DNA from: Populus alba
Taxonomy: Eukaryota > Streptophyta > Magnoliopsida > Malpighiales > Salicaceae
DNA length: 64,000 nucleotides
Assembly: GCF_005239225.2 (NCBI RefSeq)
Contig: NC_133284.1
Coordinates: forward strand, 31,668,339-31,732,338
Reading direction: 5' to 3'
Shown here: piece by piece, positions 49,601 to 62,400 of the stretch
How the letters are laid out: each line of letters starts with the position of its first letter
Numbering within the stretch: the stretch's first letter is position 1
Notes under the pieces: generated by a model
Told to the model about the DNA's origin: nothing
What the model saw: only the letters and a program-made list of their open reading frames with translations
Database searches by the model: none
Made by a program: the position numbers and the translations under genes

Positions 49601-52600
49601 AGATGACAGACGATACCACTGAATGGAACATTCAGAAAGTTCTGGAGCATTATCAGAGCAAGGATTGATCCGCAGACATGAACCTAACGCTTCAGAACCA
49701 TCTAATTCAAATAAATGGAATATGCTCTGCTCGCCTCTCCTGCTCCTTGCAAGCTGGGAAAGATGGGGGGGAACATAATATTTAGTCAATTCTCTGATAT
49801 ACTTATTCAACAAGTTTAATATGCAAAGAAGCGAACCACAAAATGATGGAAATTACAACTGAGAGTCAAATACAAGAGATCATAACCAAATATCACAAGA
49901 AATGTTTTTAGAAGAAAGCGTGCATAAAGAATTTCCTCTAGCCATTGAGTCACTCTGACAAAAGCATATGACATTCATCAGAGCTTAAACCAGATCCTGA
50001 ACCATTCAAAGAGTTTTAAATGCTTGAATTATGAAAACTACCAACTTAAACGTATTGCCCCAAATTTTCAAATACTTCTACTTTCTTGAAGATTTTAAAC
50101 AAAATTCTGAAATCGGAGAACTTAACAACCTATTGGCTGGGAAACAAATGACTAAAATGACAATTAGGGAGAGGTAAACTATACAAGTCAAGTGATAAAA
50201 GAAAATTCTAAGATTGGATAATGGTGGAAAAGTAGCAACAGCAAAGCATATTAAAACATGCAGTAAAGTATTAGGAGAAGATGTTGCAAGATCTATTTAT
50301 GGCCAACGAATAATATCTTAACAACAACAACAATACCTCCTTCTGAAGCTGCAGAGAAACATTTAGACTTCTCAGCAAGTTGCATCCTCAATGCTCGTAG
50401 CTCATGTTCCATGTCCATGACCTACAAAAATTAGTTCAATTCACTTGTGATCAATAAATGAATGTGCGTCCACAAATTTGAAATCTCTGAAAGCTTTAGG
50501 TCATCACAAAGCATTCCAGAGAAGTATAAAATCATAATCCTAGAAACTCAATTTCCCTTGAATTTATTGGATAACTCAAAACATGGCCCAGGCCCATCCA
50601 AAAAGTCTGAACATGTAAATTTTTTTGCAGAAGCGAACTACATTTCAAGGAAACACAAGGGGACGTTGATAGTTCTAACTTCCAAGAACTTGGTCCTGAA
50701 AATGGACATATACATGCATCTGAAAGCAATTCAAGAATTATGATTGTTGAGTATCGGTTTTGAAATGCAGTTATAGACTCATGATAGGCTTAGAGAAATA
50801 GATAAACAACTCTGGAGAAGCCACTAATGAGCCTCAGCTATGTTAGAAGAAACTTCACCAAATTACATAATAAGTGAAGCAAATTAATTTGGTGACTAGA
50901 ATGTTCCATTAAGAAAAAATTTTCACCAAAGATCCAGCACACACCTTGCTTGGCTGATGCAGCATTTTTGATCCTTCTAGCCTCTTGAACCTCCTTCATT
51001 AATTCTTCCAAGTCCTAATATGCCACACAAAAATATTTTTGTTAAGAAATAAGAAGAAAGAAAAGCATGCGGCAAAATAATGCATTCCAACTTGAACATG
51101 GGCCCTAAATGAACATGAAAAGTATGTCCAACTGTCCTCTTTAATTTCAAAAGCAGCCAAGTACCAGCTCAATGGCTAGTACCAGAAGTATTGAAATATG
51201 AAAAGAGGATATCTATCTACTGTCAGCGTAAAAAGAGACACCTTCAGAATTTATAACTTAACTAAAGGCAAACTCCTATTGAAGCTGTAATAACTAATAA
51301 TTAATACAAAACCTGCTTCCCCAAAGCTCGAGACATTCGTTCATGTTCCTGAAGAGCTTCTTCCACCCTCTGAACTGTTGCTCTGGCACTCTCAATTTCA
51401 GCACGAGCATAAGCTCTTTCCTCATCGACAAGTTTCTTGGCATCTTCTGAAGCCTACAAGTGGATACAAGCACTAGATAATGAGGAAAAAAAATTCCTTA
51501 TTGTTATCTCAAATTAAAAAAGTAAAGAATAGAGAACTTGTTGGATGGAATTTACTGGCTTGAGAAAAATATGCCAAATTCTTTCAAAGACAAGATTACC
51601 TGCTTAAGAAAATTTGCTAGCTTCTTTACTTCTGATTTTTCTTGAATCAACTCTCCTTCCCTCTGAGTCAGCTGAACCGCTAAAGCTTCCACCTAGAAGA
51701 AGGGACCATAATTCATCTTCCACGTAAGTGTTTTAAGTAATGGCATGGCAGTAACAACCAACTCATTGAGTAACACATAAAATCAAATTTTTGGAAGAAG
51801 TTTGATAAAAGAAGCAGTGAAGTAACACCAACCATGGCAATAGCTTCCTCCACGTCATCCTTGTTTCTACCTGCCACACGTCCTTTTAATGATTCTAGCG
51901 CATCCCTAAGCTTCTTCAATAGGACATGTTTCTCTAAAGAAGCAGCCTCTCTGAGCCTAGCCTGTAATCCAAAGATGAAAAGCTTATCATTTGATTCCTA
52001 TATCACCCGCTCTCTTCAGAAATTAATAATTCCAAAGTCTTAAAGCCTGAGAAATGGAGAAAAACAACCACTGAAATGAAACAAACAACAGACTTCCAAC
52101 TTTTTTCCACAATTAATTGATGCTCCATTCAGTTGACAAGAAAAAACAAGTAGATAAGACCATGTAATCAAAAAGCTGAATATAATACTGCCAATTGGCA
52201 TGATTAATTTCTCAGGAACCATATGGGTAAACTAACATACAATTGAGGAGGTCAAGTTATTAGAAAATTAGCTTCAATAATCCACCTAAGGAAAAACAAA
52301 TCAAGTTTCCAAAAAGAAACACAAAATGCTGGATACAATTTAAAAGAAACACAACCTCTTCTGACAACTTAGCAGCAGCAGCCAATCCCTTTTCAAATTT
52401 ACTGGCAAGGTCACGGACAGAGAGGCGTTTCTGCTGTTCCAAAAGCAAAGCAGTCTCGCGTGCCACAACCTCCTTCATGGACAATACTTTGGGGTCATCT
52501 TTTGCGTCCAGAATCTGATTGGTAGCTCCAATTTTGTAATTAGGAAACCGACTAGAAGCAAATGCAACATCTGCTGATACAGCTAGGACAGCATCTTTTT

Positions 52601-52637
52601 GCATAGTATCTCCAAAATCACGGGTTACCCTAGTCAT
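46616..52637 (-). CDS. SCAB: SCAB-type actin-binding protein with exon-length anomalies
   Basis: Plant-specific family that binds, bundles and stabilises actin filaments; SCAB1 acts in stomatal closure. Twelve exons with GT-AG borders: 52637-52356, 51961-51833, 51692-51600, 51453-51313, 51014-50945, 50421-50337, 49753-49573, 48864-48746, 48435-48377, 47310-47176, 46920-46771 and 46660-46616. The product starts MTRVTRDFGDTMQKDAV. A long coiled coil covers exons 1-6 (LLKKLRDALESLKGRVAGR, EIESARATVQRVEEALQEHE), followed by the Ig-PH-like C-terminal half (ELDGSEALGSCLRINPCS; LCGVRGGGNAAAQALFWQA; ends LAGPDDRAPLGS). Exons 5 (70 nt), 6 (85 nt) and 8 (119 nt) are each off a multiple of three although flanking phases need multiples of three. 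Family-matching residues change frame inside them at short homopolymers. Read literally, translation stops early in exon 6. Either sequence errors or recent decay. Confidence 0.85.
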
Positions 52638-52655
52638 TGTCTCAATCTAACGAAC

Positions 52656-53307
52656 CTGCTGGACAATCAAATAAGTAATATCAACAAAATGGAATTAACC
52701 AGACAATCATGGTAAAAAGACTTCTCAACAAAAAAGAAAAATGTGGGTCAGTGCTTACCAACCGAAACTAACTCAATCAGTATTAATCAGAGGGAAAAAA
52801 CAAGCAACCCTTTTTACTCTCTTAAAACAAATGTAAGATTTACAATTACTCATTAGCTAAGAGAACAAAAACTTCCAACGCGAAAAAAAACAAGAAATTC
52901 TCGTATTTAATTTTCTCCTATTTTCATAAGTCTTTCTCAGCAACCAAACAGACAGTTAATATCAACAAACATAGCTGATATAACATTAAAAAAAAGAAAG
53001 TAAGAAGCTAAACATTAAAAAATAATAATAGTAATTTCTACAATCATCCATGAAACAAAAGAAAAAACCTTCAACTATAATAAGCTTTGAAAGTGATCGC
53101 CAAACAGCAGAAACAACTCTAGACAAAGACCAAAAAGTACCTAAAAAGAGGCAAAGACTGAAACAACAAAGCACACACAATAGTACTGCTAAGAAGTCAA
53201 GGAAAAGAGTTAGAGAGCATGAAAATGAAACCCTAGCTCTCTAGTATCTTTTGGGTTTGAAGAAAAGTTAAGAATGGAGACATAAAGGGAGAAACTTGAG
53301 GACTTAC
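52656..53307 (-). other. Leader intron of SCAB
   Basis: On the minus strand a donor (GTGATCT|GTAAGTCC) and an acceptor (CCAGCAG|GTTCG, 18 bases before the ATG) frame an AT-rich 652-base intron. Short open frames inside it are not genes. Confidence 0.55.
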
Positions 53308-56300
53308 AGATCACGAAGATACGTGAAAAGGAAAGCAGATAAATGAGAAATAAGAGATGGGTTTTTGAGATTCTTGGATCAGATGCAACTTGAGCAAGCC
53401 AAGATTGAATTTTTTTAGAGAATTTGACTGTTCATTAATAGAGAGGCAGGATGATAATTCTTCAATGAATTTAAATGGAAGATGCAGAGTAGGGGTTACG
53501 GTAGCCTTTGCTTTTTTTTGAAAAAAAAAAAAAAAAAAGCAAAACAAGGAAGAAGTAAAAACTAAAAAAGAAACAAAAGGCCGCCCTTATGACTTTGTTA
53601 GTTGTTACTACTGTTTTTTATTTTTATTTTTATTCTTTTTTCAATTAAGTACCACTTTGGCTTGAACTATGGTTTCGAGATTAGTCTTTATTGAACTTTA
53701 ATTAGGTTATTTATGTACGGATTAGTATGAGACTTTAAAAAAATATATTTTATTAAAAAATCAAATTAAATGCTTGTGGATGTTATGAAGTAAAAATATT
53801 AAATCCAGAAAGAAATACTTTAATCTGAAACGCTTTGAGAAAATACTTCCAGCTTATATTTTACCAGATACAGACACTCAACTCTCAAGCACTCAAGGGT
53901 TACAATGGCTGTTGGACCAGGTAGTCTGGTGTGTCGCGGGCCAGCATGCTTGTGTATGTCATCATGCTTAGAAGACTAAAATCCTTCTCTGGTGGGTCCT
54001 ACACCTTGGTGTCTCTTGATCCTTGAGGAACAAGGATCGGTCTGTCATAACAAAGACAAGAGACAGGAGAAGGAGAGTTCGTTGCCAGTTGAGATGATGC
54101 TGTTTTTTGTGTAAGCATGGAGGCAGTAATTCTCGAAGGGACCGTCATTTCTCTTTCTGCTAGTTGACCAGAGCTGTATACGCTACCGTTTAGTATTATC
54201 ATAACTTCTGTTCCTGTCTACCTAAGAAAATTCTTTTTTTTTTTTAATTCACGTATAATTGCATTTAAACTTTCATTTTGGAAAAACTAGAGCATGTTTA
54301 TAGATCTGTTTTTTTATTTATTTTACATATAAAAATTAATTGTACAATATTTTTAATCAAATACATGTTTTTAAAATTTTATTTTTTAAAAAAGCACAAC
54401 TAAAATATTTTTAAAGGTTATTTTTAAAAAATCATAACTATCAAAACTGTCGCAGTCTTTATTTACGCATTTATAGTTGCTGCCAAATTAAGGTGGATAC
54501 GTCATACGTGTATAGCTGTTATGCTAGTTTGCATGCCTAGGACCATAATTTTCTTGAAAGTTAAAAAAACAATATTTATGCTTTAGGAAATTCTTTAACA
54601 TTATTAATAAACTCAAATATATATATTTAAAAAATAATAATTTCATCAAAATAAATTTTTATTGCAAAATAAAGTTAATATATTTGTTTAGAAAAATAAA
54701 TTGAGAATTACAATGCACTGATAAATAATTATAGAGTTGTTAGTCTAAACTAAAGATTGGGTATAGAAATTAAGATAAAGATGTATATTAAAATATCTAG
54801 TTTTGTGTAACTTTTTAAAAAATAATTATCTAATTATAAAACAATGGGTTTTTTTTAATGTGAATCATTTTAAATAATCATAAAAGATAGATTTCTCAAG
54901 TCTAAAATTATTTTTTTTATTAAATATCTTTTATTTATCTTATTCAAGGTTTTAAATTGAAATCATTGTATATGTTAAAATAAATATTTTATAATCGTTG
55001 AAGCAAGTTAAAAAAACTTGTCCATGTTACTATGTATGATTGAAAGTGAGAAAAAATCATAAATGTGTTAAAATCATGTTTAAAATCTCTATAAAAGTTT
55101 GATAAACAAAAAAAAATACAATTGGAATTGAATTTTCATGAACAATTTAATATTAACATTGTTCTTTTTTATATTTCATAAGTAATAATTAAAAAAATAA
55201 ATTATTAAAATTCAAATAAGAGGTTATAATATTTATTTAAAGCCTTGTAAAAAATTGAAGAGTAGGTGAATCATCATGATAGTTTTTTTTATAGTGCGAA
55301 ATAAAAATAAAAAGACATGAAATGGTTGGGCACAACATCTACCCCTAGTAACAAGCTAGGTGGGCGCGGGGTTGGAGGCAAGGCTCACTCATCTGCCTTT
55401 GCTTCTGTTTTTATTTAGAGTTTGTTTAGTAGTGTGATAGTGGTTGTTTTTGAAATAATTTTTTATACTGAAATATATTTTAATGATATTTTTTATTTTT
55501 AAAAAATTATTTTTAATATCAGTATATCAAAATAATCTAAAAAGTACAAACCATATTAAATTTTAATAAAAAAAAACTTATAATTTTTTTAAAAACGCGT
55601 TTCAACCGCGTTTCCAAACACAATCTTAGCAAGCAAGGAGACAAACAGCATGTTACTTATCTTTATTTTTTTTTTAAAAAAAAAAAAGATAATTTATCAT
55701 CTGTCGAGGCAGAGAATGTATTGTTCTCTCGCCTAGTTTTTGACTGCCCAAGGAATTGAAAACTGGGCAAAAACTCTCCGCTTCACGGAGCAAACAATCC
55801 ATTTTCAACCAATTTTTATCCTAAAAAACATGTGAAAAATAACATACACAACTCAATAAATCTATTTGTGCCCTTCAAGTCCTAAAAGCAATAAAAAAAA
55901 AATCAACATAGACCCTAAATCTTTCAAAGCTCCAACCTATTTTTTCAGTTAATTTGAGTGTCATTAATCACCATCATCCAACTCTTATAACCGGATAAAA
56001 TATTGAAACACTGAACTTAATTTATTTTTTTTAGAAATCACAACAACTAATCATTTTCTTTATTTACTTATGTTTTTTAGCAAGTTTTCTTCTCTCTCAC
56101 CTAGTGATTCAAAAATAAATAAAGTAACATTATAGATAAAAATAAAATTTGGATCACATTTATTATTCTCTGTGTTTTACGGTTAGTCCTATTTCTCTTG
56201 ATTCGTGGCAAAATGATACAACCATAATTTATTATCTATATTGATACAAGTATACAACCATTATTTACGGTTAGTACATATAGTGAATAACAAGGTATAA

Positions 56301-56936
56301 ATGCGAGGTTAATGAATAAATTCAAGAGAGACAAAATCAATTATAACATGGCCCTGAGAACTGGATCCCAGATTATTTTCGAATATGTCGTGGTCAAAAG
56401 CGATGAAGAAGATCAAGAGAGATAAAATTAGAAGAGGAGTAGGATCAATGCTTGTTCGAAAAAAATCCAATGTAGAAAACAGGTAGGCCCCTCGGATGGT
56501 GGTAAAAATACCTCGAAGATGGCATCCAAAGTCCAAAGATTCCTTTGAATCTTCATATTTACTTTCACAGAATCCAATTGGACGTTACATGACGTGCAGC
56601 ACAGTGAATCTTATCTCCATCTGGGCCAATTCGTTCTTGCCAAAATCTCAAAACCCAGATCAAGAACAGCCTAGTTCTGCACTTATTTGGACTCCTACCT
56701 CCAAATATATTCGCATTGGGCTTCACGATCGTTTTCCAGTTCATCTTAGCACCAACTCCTCCCCTTCCTGGCTCCCAGCCCAAGGAACCATCAACTGCAA
56801 GGTCTGCAAACTTGAGATCTCTGTCTTCCTCACTTCTTCACGTCCGAACATCTCAAACACGGAAACTGAAAAACCCTCAGTAAACCCCTACAATGCCCCT
56901 TCCTTCCCTTGATCTCAAATCTTAAAAGCATAGCAA
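53308..56936. other. Intergenic region upstream of SCAB and the glycosyltransferase
   Basis: Holds the probable SCAB leader and promoter (53308-53600), then long AT-rich sequence. An open frame at 56496-56912 immediately before the glycosyltransferase ATG resembles no family and is probably leader or promoter sequence. Confidence 0.5.
55418..55627. repeat. AT-rich dispersed repeat with short inverted ends
   Basis: About 210 bases starting AGTTTGTTTAGTAGTGTGAT and ending AACCGCGTTTCCAAACACAA. The TTTGTTTAG and, inverted, TGTTTGG ends are weak terminal repeats. The interior holds TTTTTAATATCA at 55510-55521, the core shared with copies at 366, 17707 and 31659. Likely a small non-autonomous DNA element. 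Confidence 0.6.
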
Positions 56937-59400
56937 ATGGTAGGCCCACCAAGAAAGTTACTTCTTCCCGTCATTCTCACCTCCATTGGTGCCGTCATCC
57001 TGCTCTCCCTCCACCAATCCACTCTTACCATCCCTAACCCTGATTTCATCCCAATCAACACCTCAATCAAGACCACAAATCACCAATTCACTCCTCAAGA
57101 TTTCACGTTCCTAATCAAAGTTCTTGCCTTTAACCGCCTAGACTCACTCTCCAGGTGCCTTAACTCCCTCTCCGCCGCCAACTACGGCGGAGACACTGTC
57201 CATCTCCACATCCACGTCGACCACTTTGCTCTCACCAATGAATCCCTAAACGTTATAGATAACAAACTTGAGGAATCGCGAAAAGTTTTGAACTTTATCG
57301 ATGGGTTTGATTGGAAATTTGGAAACAAAGTTGTGCATTATAGGACTAATAATGTTGGGTTGCAAGCTCAATGGCTAGAAGCTTGGTGGCCAAGTTCAGA
57401 TCATGAATTTGCGTTTATTGTGGAAGATGATTTGGAAGTTTCGCCGCTGTTTTATAAATTTGTGAGGGGTTTGATTGTTAATTACTATTACAACGCGTCG
57501 AATTTTAGTCCTTCTGTCTATGGCGCTTCACTTCAGCGTCCAAGGTTTGTCCCAGGTACTATTTTCTTCTGTTTCATGTCTTTTTTTATTTGTTTAATGA
57601 TGGGGCTTATAGGTTTTTTATTTGTTTTTTTCGGGTTTTATGGTGATGTAGTGATGCTCGTTGCTTTAGAATTAGTGTGTGAAGGCCTTGCATTATGTTA
57701 AAAATGAACTCTGGGGGTAGTGAGTTAATTGCTAGGCTGAAATCTTTTCAATATTTTGCTTATGGCTGAGATTTATGTTGATCGGATGCGAGCTTTAAAA
57801 AATTTAAATTTGATTTGCAAATGCATAAGCATGTGTGAAGCAAGCTGATCCATACATTTTTTTCTGATTCCACTATGATGTCTATGAATTACAATGACAT
57901 CTAAACCAAGACGCATTAGTTTTGTTGTTGGTAGAATGTGCAACATGCAATTTTCTTCTTCTCTTAGTTGAGCATTCTTATAAAAATCGTGTTGATTCTA
58001 CAACCCTATTACTTACCCTTGGCCATATTTTTCTTTTTTATCCTTTGGAGAGTGGTTTTGATCGATCTGGTTGCTGGTTACAGGTAAACATGGAAACAAA
58101 ATACATTTGGATAGTGAAACACGTCTTTTCTTGTACCAATTGGTTGGTACTTGGGGTCAGATTCTCTTTCCGAAACCTTGGAAAGAGTTTAGGTTGTGGT
58201 ATGATCTGCACAAATCCAAGGGCATCAAGCCATTTCTTGATGGAATGGTAATCTTATGACCCCCCCCCCCTTCTTCACGTTTGCTGGTTGATTTTTTTTT
58301 CTCTGTCTAAATTCAATGTCATGCAGGTGACAAATGGGTGGTACAAAAGGATGGGAGAAAGAATCTGGACTCCTTGGTTCATTAAATTCATCTACTCTAG
58401 AGGTTATTTTAATATCTACACAAATTTTCAGCATGAGAGAGCACTCAGTGTCTCTCACAGGGATGCTGGTGTTAACTATGGGAAAACTGCTGGACCTGAC
58501 TCCCAATTACTGGACGGAAGTTCTCTTGAATTCAACTTACTGGAAATGCAACCACTGAGTAATCTGAAATGGTATGATTACTGCTTTAGAGAAGTTCTTT
58601 CTGGAAGGGTTGGAAGGACCTTGGATGAAGTTGGGTCTATTCTTCGGACTGTGCAGAAAGATCGGAGTGTTCTGCTTGTGACTATATTAGGGGAATCAGG
58701 CACAATCACGAGGAACATGCTTTGCCACTTGGAGAGGCTAAGTATAAGGAACTATATATTGATAGGCCCTGGGTCTGACCTTCTATTCGATCTTGCTAGA
58801 AGAGGGCATCCTGTGATTGATGCTGACCAGTTTTTCAATTATCTTAGAGCACAGAGAGTAATGGGATTTCAACACTCCAGTGCAGAGCTGATGAAGAACG
58901 TTTTAGTGAATGCTTATGTAATCAAGAAGTGTTTAGAAGATGGGTATGATTCTTTGACAGTGGATGCAAACGTGCTTTTCCTCAGTAAAGTTCAAGAGTT
59001 CATTAATCCTTCCAGTGACCTGTGTGCTGGGAAGAGCTTGGGATTTTTCTTTGTCAGGAGCTCTTCTTCTGCTCAAGAAATCTGGGCTGATCTCCTGAAG
59101 AAGGTAGCTGCCACAATAGGTAAGGGTTCGTTACAGGGAGAGAGCACAAATTTTGTATGCTTTGTGGTGAAATTCTTGGAACAGAATGGTGCAGGAATTC
59201 TCAGGGTTGACGAGGCAAGCATTGGCATCCAGATTCGTGCCGATGCTTTTAACCAATCATCTTTGGAGGCTGGGAAGAAAATGGTTTATTGGTCTACAGA
59301 CACAAGTCTGGATTTGATTCAAAGGCGACTTCAAGAATTGAGTTTGTGGGTTGTAGATGGTGACTCTTCTTGCACTGCTGTTGTTTGTCATGAGTCATAA
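56937..59400 (+). CDS. Type II membrane glycosyltransferase (GT2-like fold)
   Basis: Predicted Golgi or ER sugar transferase; substrate unknown. Three exons, 56937-57555, 58084-58247 and 58327-59400, with GT-AG borders (phase 1, then phase 0), give 618 residues. A short basic N-terminus (MVGPPRK) precedes one membrane segment (LLLPVILTSIGAVILLSL), then a Pro/Thr-rich stem. The catalytic region opens with FLIKVLAFNRLDSLSRCLNS, typical of the GT-A nucleotide-binding start. An acidic motif FIVEDDLEVSP is the likely metal- and nucleotide-sugar-binding DxD equivalent. Exon 3 carries WYKRMGERIWTPWFIKF and a C-terminal half (about residues 340-610) with the look of a second Rossmann-like domain (SVLLVTILGESGTITRNML; VDANVLFLSKV). 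Intact. From memory this matches Arabidopsis AT5G12260, close to TUB6. Confidence 0.88.
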
Positions 59401-62400
59401 TAGCATTTAGTGCTGGACAGATTTTGTTTAACCGATTTTCTTTGTACAATACGTTGAAATATTACTGATATTCTTTTGCACGCATTTCATACCAAATGTA
59501 ACCTATATTGTATTACAAATTTTTGGAACAATTAAAAGAAAGTAATTGCCCTCGGTGAAACATCGCAGCTCCAAACTTATCTGCACTGTGGCGGGCTCCC
59601 AGTGTTTGAGCTCGGGTGCTCGTGGGGCACCACACCTTGGCGAGGTCCCGACACCAGGCTCGAGGGTGTTGCTCAAGCCCACAGGGACACTTGGCATGCA
59701 CTCAAAGACTGGGCTAGGGTGCTACATCGAATCCTATGGGTGTTGGTATGTGCCTGAGCCCATAACCATTGCTTGGGTCCAAAGTATGTTTTCATCGTCT
59801 CTTCAAGGTCTGACTATTATCAAAACATGCTTGAGCTAATTAAAAAACATTTTTATAAATCCTATTCCATCATGAACAAAACAATAATCTATAACATAAA
59901 GTCATAAATCTAACAAATAACACAAAATAGAGGTCTACACTTTGGCATAACTCTTGAACCAACCATAGAAATGATACTTGCCAAGATGTCCAAGAGCATG
60001 ACATTTATTATATGACAGTTACCACAATCACATGAAATAATATAGTGGAATATGAGACAAATGGTGGCTTTCCTGTATTTGGTTTCTAGTCACTTGGATC
60101 TACAAAGGAACACTGTCTCCACTGTACGCACAAATGGCTCCTCCTATGCTCTCCGTCAGGTGGCGTTTACAGGCAGGAAAAAATGGACGGCATGATAGCT
60201 CCAATGTCTGCTGCAGATGGTAAACTGCAACATGCCCTCTTGCTTTTTTATTTAGATGCGTAGATTAATTTGTTCCTTGCAAGATCGGAAGAAACGGGAA
60301 AAGAAAAAAAAATAATGTTCAGGACAGCAAGACCTGGCAATGAATCTTGCAAGACAGATAAACTCCATGTGAAATAACGTGCTACCTGCTGAATTGTCAG
60401 CAATTTATGTAGCTATGGACATTATCTCTTGGAAGAAGAAGGAACAAGGATTATACCCATACAGCTTGCTTTGAAAAGCTTAAGCTCCACCTGATTTTGA
60501 TCCTCGTGCTTCGGATGTTCAAAAAATGGTAGTGCATTCCAAAAGCCAAACGTGCATTCGGTCAAATGACACGACAGGCTCCATTTGCTTTTTGGCTGGT
60601 TTCTTAATTATCCTATCTGCTATTTTCAGACCAAAATATGACAGTGACAACGCTCTCCGAATTTCAGTTCTTGGGCTGAATTCTTTTATTTAATTAATCT
60701 CGTTTTATACTACTGATCTTGATTCCTCGAATAAACAAAAGATACCTGTATGTTATTGTCATGCTGGATATGCAAATGGGCTTTGGATTTATGGCCCAAC
60801 CGAGGCAAATGTAAGAACGAACAACGTTTTAAGACGGCCATGAGCATGTATGGTGGGCTTAAAAGACATCATGGGCTGAGTGGTCGTGCAGAGACACACC
60901 GAGAGCCTTTTCTATTTAGCCTTGGTGGAAGAATTATAGTGTTTCACTCCTCCGTGACCCGGCTATGTTGTGGGCTGAAAAAAAAATCTTAATATTAAAA
61001 AAATCAAGAGACAACAGACATGTTTTAAAAAAGGCAAGAAAAAATCAGGATCTTGGTCATAAATCTGGGTGGGTTAAATATGAATATTTTATTCCACGAC
61101 ATTAGATGCATGGTACAAAGAAACAAAAAGGAGTGATAATAGTAAAAAAATTATAATTAAAAATAAAATGATGATGAAATACATTTCAATCTAACTAAGG
61201 GCAATACAAAGAAAATAAAAAATAAAAGAGGAAGAAATGACCCAAGCAAATCCGAGTACAATTGTCGTTATGTAACCCATGCACTAGGCCTTGATAAATT
61301 TTAAAGAAACATAAAAAAAAGGATGGGATGCAAAGTGTTGAAAGATAAAAAAACTAATATCATCCAAGTCAACCTTTCAAACTCATTTCCTTGTTCGTGA
61401 GCTCGGTGTAACCTTACTAACAGTAACCATGAATCTCAATTTACAACAAACTTAATATCAACTAATGAAAATTAAATTTTTTTAACAAAAGTCCCCAAGT
61501 AAAATGAGTAATATAAAAGAACAAAAACAAAATGTTCTACAAAAAAAATCAGGGTGAAAAGGATATTGATTGATTTAATGGTGAAATTAAAAATAAAAAA
61601 ACATTTTACAGAAGAAATCATATTAAGGATTTAAAAACAAAATAATAGGAATCAAATTTGATATCAAAACAAAAATAGAGGAAAAATAACATTTCAAAGT
61701 TAGAGGATGAAAATGAAAAATAAAATAAATTTGATAAAAGATCCTAAAAAAATAATAATAATATAAAAGAATGAGGGTTAAATGCTAAATAAAAAACCAC
61801 TTGGGTAAATAACATTAATTGATTCAAGAGAAAAATCGAAAGAAAAAAAAACCCAACATTTCACAAAAGAATTCAAAAAAAAACTCAAAATCAAAAGAAA
61901 AGGGATCAAATCTAAAATAGAAAAAAAAATAAGAAGAATAAAATTTTAATATTAAATGATGAAATTAAAAAAAAATTACAAAATAAATTAAGACAAAAAT
62001 CATATAATCAAAACTAAAAAAACTAAATCAAATATTAAGATAAAATAAAAGAATAACATGAATTTTCTTATTCACACCATGTTTTTTTGGGGCAAAGAGG
62101 AAAAAGAAGAAAAGTAATATCAAATACTGTATTTTAACCCGAAATAAGAAATTTAATTCACACAAACTACATCTCTTGCCCTCTACTATCTCGGAAATAT
62201 TACCTGGAATAAGAAAATTAGTTGACAACATATACTTTACTATACTTTGTAAGTTGGACTAGTAATTATTTTTTAAAATATTTTTTATTTAAAATATATT
62301 TATTTATTTTTAAAATTTTATTTTTAATATTAATACATCAAAATCTAAAATTATTAAAAATAATTTAAAAATAATTATTTAAAAAAAATAACAAAAAATA

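Noticed and set aside
56496..56912. 138-residue frame directly upstream of the glycosyltransferase
   Set aside because: Low-complexity Ser/Pro/Asn composition, no family match, and it occupies the expected leader and promoter position.
59503..59839. Overlapping frames on both strands in the GC-rich patch
   Set aside because: Composition-driven open frames; proteins have no resemblance to known families and the DNA looks repetitive.
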